From Arthrobacter sp. (GTDB lineage: Bacteria > Actinomycetota > Actinomycetes > Actinomycetales > Micrococcaceae), in contig JASLAA010000129.1 of assembly GCA_030147325.1 (NCBI GenBank), positions 1 through 6,742 of the forward strand: a DNA stretch of 6,742 nucleotides. Reading direction: 5' to 3'. Below are positions 1 to 4,955 of this stretch, piece after piece (within the stretch, counting starts at the first letter, position 1; each line of letters opens with the position of its first letter). Made by a program: the position numbers and the translations under genes. Under the pieces are notes generated by a model, which saw nothing but the letters and a program-made list of their open reading frames with translations, was not told the DNA's origin and did no database searches.

Positions 1-1
1 C

Positions 2-202
2 CTGGGCGTCGGGATGGTCGCCATCGTCGGCGCCGACGGTGCCGATGCCGCGCTCTCCCGGCTCACCGCCGCGGGCGTGCCGTCCTGGGTCATGGGCACT
101 GTGCGGGCGGCCAGTGGCGCCGGAACGGACGGCCCGGACTATGTGCAGGGCGCCAAGGGCGTCGACGGCGGGTCGGTGCGATTGCTCGGCGCCTACGCCT
201 GA
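2..202 (+). CDS. purM: Phosphoribosylformylglycinamidine cyclo-ligase (AIR synthase), C-terminal end only
   Basis: The frame is open from base 2 and stops with TGA at 200-202, giving the last 66 residues of a gene that begins left of the window. PurM is a cytosolic enzyme of de novo purine synthesis that closes the imidazole ring of FGAM to AIR using ATP. The piece begins LGVGMVAIVG and continues with an Ala-rich helix and GVPSWVMGTV. This matches the PurM C-terminal pattern of a G-(I/V)-GM strand, a helix, and a GxxAWxxGxV strand. Catalytic residues lie upstream and cannot be checked. The last 30 or so residues are Gly/Asp-rich and less conserved, ending in LLGAYA. The gene converges on the xylanase genes to the right and is functionally unrelated to them; it marks the housekeeping border of the locus. 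The identification rests on recalled family sequence. Confidence 0.82.
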   Translation: MGVGMVAIVGADGADAALSRLTAAGVPSWVMGTVRAASGAGTDGPDYVQGAKGVDGGSVRLLGAYA

Positions 203-231
203 GCCCCTCCCCGGGCCGCTCTCCCCCGGTA

Positions 232-304
232 CGGCAGGTGCTTCCACCGGACGTCGGCTTCGACCGGTTTCCGGTGGTGCCGGCCCGCGACGAGACACCT
301 GCCG
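232..304. repeat. Nested inverted repeat downstream of purM
   Basis: Two inverted repeats are nested here. The outer arms are CGGCAGGTG (232-240) and CACCTGCCG (296-304), 9 bp perfect. The inner arms are CCACCGGA (244-251) and TCCGGTGG (270-277), 8 bp perfect. Only 3 nt separate the arms on the left, against 18 nt on the right. An RNA from either strand could form a long interrupted hairpin. It may help terminate purM, or may be chance pairing in GC-rich DNA. I see no coding or RNA-gene signature in it. Confidence 0.35.
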
Positions 305-320
305 GGAACGTGGGCCGGGA

Positions 321-364
321 ACGACGGAGCCCCTGTCCTCGGATGAGGACAGGGGCTCCGTCGT
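321..364. terminator. Bidirectional terminator hairpin between purM and the modular xylanase gene
   Basis: The arms at 321-340 and 345-364 are perfect 20-bp reverse complements around the 4-nt loop GGAT. The stem is GC-rich (core GGAGCCCCTGTCCTC). It lies 118 nt after the purM stop on the plus strand and 27 nt past the stop of the convergent xylanase gene on the minus strand. There is no clear U-tract on either side, which is common for actinobacterial terminator hairpins. The perfect symmetry and the convergent position support a shared terminator for both genes. Confidence 0.88.
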
Positions 365-391
365 GTGACGATCCGCTCGGGTCCGGCCGTG

Positions 392-3300
392 TCAGGGCTT
401 GCCGGTCTGCTTCCGCGTCACGACGACATCGAACGAACTGGTGCGGCTGTTCCCTGCCCGGTCCGTGGCCGTGCAGGTGACGGTGGTGACGCCGATGCTG
501 AAGCGCGCTCCGGATGCCGGCGTGCAGGTCAGCGGAACCACGCCGTCGAGGGTGTCGATGGCCGACGGCAGGGTGTACTTCACCTTGGCGCCGCTCGCGC
601 CGTTCGACACCGCACGGACGTCCGACTGGTCGGCGATCCGTGGCGGGAGGACATCGGCGGGACGCGCGGGGAGCCTGGCCGGGTCGACGATCCCCCAGTA
701 GGCCGGGGTGACCTGCAGGTCGTCGTCGAACGGCAGGGGCTGTTCCCACGGCCGGGCCATGGGCCAGGTACGCAGCCAGGTGCGGGCGTTGCTGATGCCC
801 CAGAACGTCACCGAGTCGATCGACGCGTTCTGCTCCGTGAGCATCGCGAACAGGTCGCGGTAGTAGTAGCCCACCTCCGCCGCTGCGTCCGCGTCGTCCT
901 CGAAGGCCGGGCTGTAGGGATCCACCGGTGTCCCGCTGACATCGGCTCCCTGGTTCTCCGTCGAGGCATTCACATCCAGCTCCGTGATGGCCTGCAGGAG
1001 CTCCGGGTCCACCGCTTCGACGGCCTTGATCGAGTCCTCGAGCCACTGCACCGGACGGGCGATGTCGACGTGCGCCTGGTGCCCCACACCGTCGATCGGC
1101 ACGCTGCGGGCCTTCAGTGCGCGGATCAGGTCGAGGTAGTCCGCCCGCTTCTCCGGCATCTCGGTGTTGTAGTCGTTGATGAACAGGGCCGCGTCGGGGA
1201 AGTAGCGGTCCGCCAGGCGGAACGCCTCATCCACGAATCCCTCGCCGAGGACCTGGAACCAGCGGCTGTCGCGCATGTCGTGCGGGTTGGCCGTGTCACC
1301 GTCCGCAATGACCTCGTTGACGACGTCCCAGGCCCAGATGGGGCTGTCGCCGTTCGGGTAGCGGGCGTCGATGTGGTCCGCGATGCCCTTGATGTGGGCC
1401 TCCATCCGGGCCTTGAGGAGCGCCTGGTCGGCAGCGCTGTCCGTGAGGTCGCGGGCGCCGTCCTTGAAGAACCACGCGGGCGTCTGCGAGTGCCAGGCCA
1501 GGACGTGCCCGTACACCTCGATGTCGTTCGCGTCGGCGAAGTCCAGCAGCTGGTCCAGCTGGGTGAAGGCGAACTGGCCCTCGACGGGCTGCACGCTCTC
1601 CGGCTTGCCGGCGTTCTCCGGCGTGAAGGCGTTGTAGTGCTTGCGGATGAGGTCCGCCGCGGGCCCCACCGTCTCCCGTGCATCGATGGCGACTCCGACG
1701 TGCTCTATGCCCCGGGCTCCGAGGACGTCCTTCAATCCGGGGACGTCGTTCTGGATGGGCTTCTCGACGATCGGTACGAGGCTGAAGTCGTCGAGCAGGA
1801 AGTCGACACCGACCGGACCCTCGACGTACACCTGCACCGTGTCAGCCGCTGCGCCGAGCGTGTAGGTACCCTTCATCAGGGTCCAGCCGTCCGCCGTGAT
1901 CGAGGCACCGGCGCCGGCGACGCCGTCGTAGGCGCTTCCTCCGCCGTTGTCCCGTTGCACGGAGATCTTGAGCGATGCCGGCGGCTGGCCGGCCGGGAGC
2001 TTCGCCCAGACCGACACCTCGACGGCGGTACCGACGGGCAGTCCCGACGTCACGTCGAGGGCCGCACCGTGCCAGGGCTGGGTGCGCCCCGTCACGAGCA
2101 GACTGCCTGAGCCGGTGCGAGCATCGCTGCTCGCAGTGACCTGGACGCCGTCGCCACGAGCCGACCATCCATCGGTACCGCTCTCGAAACCACTCGAGAT
2201 CCCGGCCTGACCTGCGGCTGCGGCGCCCCCGCGTGGCAGGGTGAACGTCCAGCCCTCGGCGAGCTTCTCACGCACCACCGTGGTGACCGCCTTGACGGTG
2301 TTCGAGCGGTCGCCGCCGCCGTCGTGTGCCAGGACCACCGCCCCGGGCGTGAACGCCGCCCGCAGGTTCGAGGTGAGGGTCTCCTCGCTGAGGTCGTTGC
2401 CGTCCCAGTCGGAGATCACGTTGCCGAGCCCGAGGGGCTGCATGCCGAGGGCGGCCGCCACCTCACCCGTGGCTCCCCAGCTGCCGTTCGGTGCCCGGAA
2501 ATACGGCACCTGCAGGGCGGGGTCACCCACCGCAGCACGGATGATGCGCAGGTTCTCCTTGAGGTCGGTCTCCACCTGGGCCTGCGTCCAGGACCCCATG
2601 TCCGCGTAGGACGTGCCGTGGTTGCACAGCGTGTGGCCCTCCGCGACGATCCGCCGCAGCAGCTCGGCCCCGCCGGGCGACTGGATGTTCTGTCCGATGA
2701 CGCAGAAGGTCGCCGTGATGCCGCTGTCACGCAGCAGATCCAGCACGGCGGTGGTCTCTCCCGGGTTCGGGCCGTCGTCGAAGGTGAGGGCGACGGCGTT
2801 GCCGGTGCCGCGGGCGGTCGCCAGCGGCGTCGTCGACGGGCTCACGGCACCCCCGGGGACGAAGGCGGGATCAGGGGTGGGTTGCCAGTTCTCCTCGACA
2901 GGTGCGGAGGTGCCGCTGATCACGACGTCGTCGATGAGGTAGTCGTAGGGCGCTCCGAGGTCCCCCGTCCCGAGGTAGGCCCGGAGCACGGCGGGGTCGG
3001 CGCCGGCGGGTGCGGAGAAAGTACCGCTCACCGTGGTCCAGCTGTCGGCCGAGACGGTGGTGTTGCCGACCCAGCTGTAGGCGGGTTCCACGACGAACCG
3101 GGCGGATGTCGTCGTTCCAGCACCCGCAGCGAGCTTCACCTGGGCGGAGAAGGTGTAGCTGCCACCGGCCTGCAGGAGGTTGGCGGGTGTCTTGATGCCG
3201 TCGTAGTCGTTGGCACGGCCCTTCACCAGGAGTGCCTTGTCCCCGTCGGCGTCGACGACGGACAGGGTCGGCCCGCCGTTCTGCACGAGCGGACCGAAGT

Positions 3301-3430
3301 CACCGTCCTCGAAGTCCTCGCTGAGGAGCACCGCGGGGTCGGCCGCCTGCGCGGCGGGCAGGGCGAAGGCTCCGGCTCCCGCGATCAGGCCGAACGCCGT
3401 GGCGCCTGCAATCAGACAACGTTGTCTCAT
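392..3430 (-). CDS. Secreted multimodular CE4 deacetylase / GH10 endo-1,4-beta-xylanase (CBM - NodB - CBM22 - GH10 - HYR)
   Basis: A 1012-residue exported enzyme predicted to cut and deacetylate xylan. Residues 1-29 are a signal peptide (MRQR n-region, hydrophobic core, AQA cleavage site). Residues 33-175 are a CBM4_9/CBM22-like beta-sandwich. Residues 208-400 are a NodB/CE4 deacetylase: TFDDGP (216-221), H271, FRAPNGSWG (311-319), D341-W342 and LAHDG (367-371). The usual second zinc histidine is Tyr275. Residues 411-553 are a second, CBM22-like module (GRTQPWHG at 448-455). Residues 560-920 are a GH10 barrel with WDVVNE (acid/base E706), ITELD (nucleophile E817), HVLAWHSQ (642-649), INDYN (751-755) and FWG (876-878). 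Residues 928-1006 are a HYR domain with C969 and C986. No LPXTG or SLH anchor is seen, so it is probably released or bound to its substrate. The ATG at 3428-3430 is preceded by AAGGAG 4 nt upstream. Domain calls are from motifs; the substrate of the CE4 part (acetyl-xylan or chitin-type) is inferred from the GH10 partner. Confidence 0.93.
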   Translation of the reverse strand: MRQRCLIAGATAFGLIAGAGAFALPAAQAADPAVLLSEDFEDGDFGPLVQNGGPTLSVVDADGDKALLVKGRANDYDGIKTPANLLQAGGSYTFSAQVKLAAGAGTTTSARFVVEPAYSWVGNTTVSADSWTTVSGTFSAPAGADPAVLRAYLGTGDLGAPYDYLIDDVVISGTSAPVEENWQPTPDPAFVPGGAVSPSTTPLATARGTGNAVALTFDDGPNPGETTAVLDLLRDSGITATFCVIGQNIQSPGGAELLRRIVAEGHTLCNHGTSYADMGSWTQAQVETDLKENLRIIRAAVGDPALQVPYFRAPNGSWGATGEVAAALGMQPLGLGNVISDWDGNDLSEETLTSNLRAAFTPGAVVLAHDGGGDRSNTVKAVTTVVREKLAEGWTFTLPRGGAAAAGQAGISSGFESGTDGWSARGDGVQVTASSDARTGSGSLLVTGRTQPWHGAALDVTSGLPVGTAVEVSVWAKLPAGQPPASLKISVQRDNGGGSAYDGVAGAGASITADGWTLMKGTYTLGAAADTVQVYVEGPVGVDFLLDDFSLVPIVEKPIQNDVPGLKDVLGARGIEHVGVAIDARETVGPAADLIRKHYNAFTPENAGKPESVQPVEGQFAFTQLDQLLDFADANDIEVYGHVLAWHSQTPAWFFKDGARDLTDSAADQALLKARMEAHIKGIADHIDARYPNGDSPIWAWDVVNEVIADGDTANPHDMRDSRWFQVLGEGFVDEAFRLADRYFPDAALFINDYNTEMPEKRADYLDLIRALKARSVPIDGVGHQAHVDIARPVQWLEDSIKAVEAVDPELLQAITELDVNASTENQGADVSGTPVDPYSPAFEDDADAAAEVGYYYRDLFAMLTEQNASIDSVTFWGISNARTWLRTWPMARPWEQPLPFDDDLQVTPAYWGIVDPARLPARPADVLPPRIADQSDVRAVSNGASGAKVKYTLPSAIDTLDGVVPLTCTPASGARFSIGVTTVTCTATDRAGNSRTSSFDVVVTRKQTGKP

Positions 3431-3434
3431 GGTT

Positions 3435-3440
3435 CTCCTT
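3435..3440 (-). promoter_or_regulatory. Ribosome binding site of the modular xylanase gene
   Basis: On the minus strand AAGGAG precedes the ATG at 3430-3428 with a 4-nt spacer (AACC). This is short but strong, and it fixes the start of the 1012-residue protein directly before a good signal peptide. An out-of-frame ATG lies just upstream (3446-3444), with the Shine-Dalgarno sequence inside its reading frame. Confidence 0.75.
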
Positions 3441-3513
3441 CTTCATGTGCCGGCCTCGCTGGGCGCGGGCAGCAGCCGCTCGGTGCGGCGGGTGGGGGTG
3501 ACGCTGGGAAGGT

Positions 3514-3563
3514 GTGCGGTACTGCGTGTGCTGCAGTGCGGTACTGCGTGTGCTGCAGTGCGG
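3514..3563. repeat. 22-bp tandem repeat (2.3 copies) in the leader of the modular xylanase gene
   Basis: Bases 3514-3535 and 3536-3557 are identical 22-mers (beginning GTGCGGTACTGC, ending GTGTGCTGCA), and 3558-3563 repeats the first 6 bases. Each full unit holds a small dyad that reads ACTGC-N7-GCAGT on either strand (3521-3537 and 3543-3559). The repeat lies 83-133 nt upstream of the ATG of the minus-strand gene. The 22-bp period is about two helical turns, so bound proteins would sit on the same face. It could be a pair of operators or activator sites, or a recent slippage duplication. I found no convincing -10/-35 pair around it. Confidence 0.9.
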
Positions 3564-3581
3564 GTGTGACGCGGGAGGCAC

Positions 3582-3624
3582 GGGCAGTGGGCGGGCGCGT
3601 TCCCCCTCCGCGCCCGCCCTGCCC
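3582..3624 (-). terminator. Terminator-like hairpin after the compact xylanase gene
   Basis: The left arm 3582-3599 (GGGCAG-TG-GGCGGGCGCG) pairs with the right arm 3609-3624 (CGCGCCCGCCCTGCCC). This gives 16 bp with a 2-nt bulge and a 9-nt loop. The hairpin begins 9 nt beyond the TAA of the compact xylanase gene (3634-3636, minus strand). There is no U-tract. The position suggests that most transcription from the upstream xylanase stops here, so the modular xylanase gene would need its own promoter or depend on readthrough. Confidence 0.7.
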
Positions 3625-3633
3625 ATGCAGGGT

Positions 3634-4773
3634 TTACCGGTTGCCACGTCCCGGGGACGCCTGCTCGAGGGTGTCCTGCAGGGCGTAGTAGGCGGGCTTC
3701 CGGGTGAAGTCGTTCTCCATGACCGTCGCCTCCCCCTCACCCGCGAAGAACACGGGGACCCAGGAGTACTTGTCGGTGAAGCCCCAGATGGTGAAGGAGT
3801 TGCACTCGTCGACGGAGACGCATGCCTGGAGCGCGCGCTGGTAGTAGCTCGACTGCTGGGCGAGCTGCGCCGCGGTGGGCCGGGTCCCGGCCGCGACGTC
3901 CATCCGGACGTCGATCTCGGTGATGGCGGTCTCCAGTCCCAGGTCGTCGAAGCGCTGCAGGTTGGCCTCGAGGTCGCCGGGGAATCCGTAGCGCGTGCTC
4001 AGGTGACCCTGGATGGCGAAGCCGTCCACGGGGACGCCCTCGGCCTGCAGCCGTGGGATGAGTTCGAGGTAGGCGTTGCTCTTGGCGTTGACGCTCTCCA
4101 CTCCGTAATCGTTGAAGAACAGCTTCGCCTTCGGGTCCGCCTCGTGCGCCCAGTGGAACGCGTCCGCGATGATCTCGGGGCCGAGTTCGCGGATCCAGAT
4201 GTTGTCCGTGGTGCGCAGTGTTCCGTCGCCGTTGTAGATCTCGTTGGCGACGTCCCACTGCTGGATCTTGCCGGCGTAGCGGCCCACCACCGTCTGGATG
4301 TGCTCCTTGAGGATGGCCCGGAGCTCGTCCTCGGAGAAGTCGCCCTCCTCGAGCCATTCCGGGTTCTGGCTGTGCCAGAACAGGGTGTGTCCGCGAACCA
4401 CCTGCTTGTTCTTCTGCGCGAACTGCACGATGGCGTCCATCTCGGCGAAGCGGTAGGTGTCCCGCTCCGGGTGGACGAACTCCCACTTGAGCTGGTTCTC
4501 CGGAGACACCGAGTTGAACTCTGCGGCGAGGCGCTGACGGTACTCCTGGTCGAAGGTGAACGGATCGGGATAGGGCTGGGTTTCGTGGTGGCCGCCGCCC
4601 GCAACCGCGGTGCCGATCTTCAGATCATTCGGTGCGACCCAGCGCAGGGTGTCCTTCTTCTCGATTCCTGGTGGACGAGGTGCCTGCTGGGGTGCGGCGA
4701 AAGCCGGGGCCGCGGTGGGAAGGATCATCGTGGCAGCCAGGGCCGCCGCCGCGAGGGATGTGTGGACCGACAT
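3634..4773 (-). CDS. Secreted single-domain GH10 endo-1,4-beta-xylanase
   Basis: A 379-residue exported xylanase that hydrolyses internal beta-1,4 bonds of xylan with retention. Residues 1-26 form a signal peptide ending AFA|AP; its n-region (MSVHTS) has no Lys or Arg, which is unusual. Residues 50-370 are a full GH10 (beta/alpha)8 barrel of normal length. Motifs include PENQLKWE (91-98), GHTLFWHSQ (128-136), WDVANE with acid/base E178, FFNDYG (219-224), QGHLST (255-260), ITEID with nucleophile E286, and WGFTDKYSW (330-338). C318 and C324 probably form the disulfide often seen late in GH10 barrels. No binding module is attached, unlike the modular xylanase downstream. The start is the ATG at 4773-4771, with AAGGAG 6 nt before it. 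An in-frame GTG at 4851 adds 26 residues but has no ribosome site and falls at about the predicted transcription start. It is divergent from the LacI-family gene and probably repressed by it through the palindromes in its leader. Confidence 0.95.
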   Translation of the reverse strand: MSVHTSLAAAALAATMILPTAAPAFAAPQQAPRPPGIEKKDTLRWVAPNDLKIGTAVAGGGHHETQPYPDPFTFDQEYRQRLAAEFNSVSPENQLKWEFVHPERDTYRFAEMDAIVQFAQKNKQVVRGHTLFWHSQNPEWLEEGDFSEDELRAILKEHIQTVVGRYAGKIQQWDVANEIYNGDGTLRTTDNIWIRELGPEIIADAFHWAHEADPKAKLFFNDYGVESVNAKSNAYLELIPRLQAEGVPVDGFAIQGHLSTRYGFPGDLEANLQRFDDLGLETAITEIDVRMDVAAGTRPTAAQLAQQSSYYQRALQACVSVDECNSFTIWGFTDKYSWVPVFFAGEGEATVMENDFTRKPAYYALQDTLEQASPGRGNR

Positions 4774-4779
4774 GGAGCT

Positions 4780-4785
4780 CTCCTT
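4780..4785 (-). promoter_or_regulatory. Ribosome binding site that fixes the compact xylanase start
   Basis: On the minus strand AAGGAG (within CAAAGGAGAGC) lies 6 nt before the ATG at 4773-4771. This decides against the longer in-frame GTG start at 4851, which has no purine-rich sequence at the right distance. Confidence 0.85.
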
Positions 4786-4806
4786 TGAGGTACCTGAGGC
4801 ACGGCG

Positions 4807-4826
4807 GTCCGATACGACGATCGGAC
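4807..4826. repeat. 7-bp inverted repeat in the compact xylanase leader
   Basis: GTCCGAT (4807-4813) and ATCGGAC (4820-4826) are perfect reverse complements around ACGACG. The element lies between the double palindrome and the ribosome site of the compact xylanase gene. In the RNA it would form a 7-bp hairpin; in DNA it could be a further operator of a different sequence class. Its function is not known. Confidence 0.6.
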
Positions 4827-4828
4827 AT

Positions 4829-4849
4829 CTTCCGGAAGTTTCCGGAAAC
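4829..4849. promoter_or_regulatory. Two overlapping palindromic operators, probably for the LacI-family repressor
   Basis: CTTCCGGAAG (4829-4838) and GTTTCCGGAAAC (4838-4849) are perfect 10- and 12-bp palindromes sharing one base. Both have the core TTCCGGAA with a central CG, as in many LacI-family operators. Their centres (4833.5 and 4843.5) are 10 bp apart, about one helical turn. They lie just downstream of the predicted transcription start of the compact xylanase gene and 107 bp or more upstream of the regulator gene, so a bound repressor would block transcript entry. Binding by the neighbouring regulator is inferred from proximity and symmetry. Confidence 0.72.
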
Positions 4850-4860
4850 ACCGTTGCTGT

Positions 4861-4890
4861 AGGTTAGGAACAACGCACCGGCGAGGTCAA
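4861..4890 (-). promoter_or_regulatory. Predicted sigma70-type promoter of the compact xylanase gene
   Basis: On the minus strand TTGACC (4890-4885) and TAACCT (4866-4861) are separated by 18 nt. The -35 is close to TTGACA and the -10 fits the actinobacterial TAnnnT pattern. The start would fall near 4854, leaving a leader of about 80 nt that contains the double palindrome and the inverted repeat. A divergent plus-strand -10 candidate, TAGGTT (4860-4865), overlaps it and may serve the regulator gene, but no good -35 accompanies it. Confidence 0.62.
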
Positions 4891-4943
4891 GGGTGCACAG
4901 CAGGAGAACGATCGGGGGGTGCGCTTTCCGTACTTCCGTGCCC

Positions 4944-4950
4944 GAGGAGG
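4944..4950 (+). promoter_or_regulatory. Ribosome binding site of the LacI-family gene
   Basis: GAGGAGG is followed after 2 nt by a GTG (4953) and after 5 nt by a second GTG (4956). The second spacing is better, so 4956 is preferred. The two starts differ by only one residue. Confidence 0.65.
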
Positions 4951-4955
4951 ACGTG

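Noticed and set aside
301..323. Direct repeat GCCGGGAACG at 301-310 and 314-323
   Set aside because: Ten bases in GC-rich non-coding DNA, overlapping the edge of the terminator stem; too short to separate from chance.
90..1046. Minus-strand open frame of 318 codons spanning the terminator into purM
   Set aside because: It crosses the 20-bp-stem terminator and the ends of two real genes in the wrong frame; Arg/Gly/Pro-rich shadow.
365..2110. Plus-strand open frame of 581 codons opposite the modular xylanase gene
   Set aside because: It is antisense to a gene with signal peptide, CE4, GH10 and HYR motifs. Its Val/Arg/Asp-rich product is typical of the mirrored frame in GC-biased genes and shows no domain.
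2324..3688. Plus-strand open frame of 454 codons
   Set aside because: Mirrored frame of the modular xylanase N-terminal half that runs on through the intergenic repeats; low-complexity Gly/Val/Arg product with no motif.
3634..4773. Possible recent tandem duplication of the two GH10 genes
   Set aside because: The barrels differ throughout, including around the catalytic motifs (WDVVNEVI against WDVANEIY, ENAGKPE against ENQLKWE). They look like separate GH10 lineages rather than a local copy.
3514..4788. Plus-strand open frame of 424 codons
   Set aside because: Lies opposite the compact GH10 gene, which has all catalytic motifs. The product is Leu/Val/Gly-rich with no recognisable family.
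4774..4851. Upstream GTG start that would lengthen the compact xylanase by 26 residues
   Set aside because: No ribosome site precedes it. It would code through the palindromes and begin at about the predicted transcription start, and the ATG at 4773 has AAGGAG at 6 nt.
4925..4938. Two TTTCCG/CTTCCG half-sites just before the regulator start, possibly autoregulatory
   Set aside because: Direct rather than inverted halves, with no palindrome; too weak to call an operator.
4893..4955. Upstream GTG start that would lengthen the LacI-family protein by 21 residues
   Set aside because: LacI-family proteins normally begin a few residues before the helix-turn-helix. GAGGAGG at 4944-4950 fits a start at 4956, and the extra residues resemble no family N-terminus.
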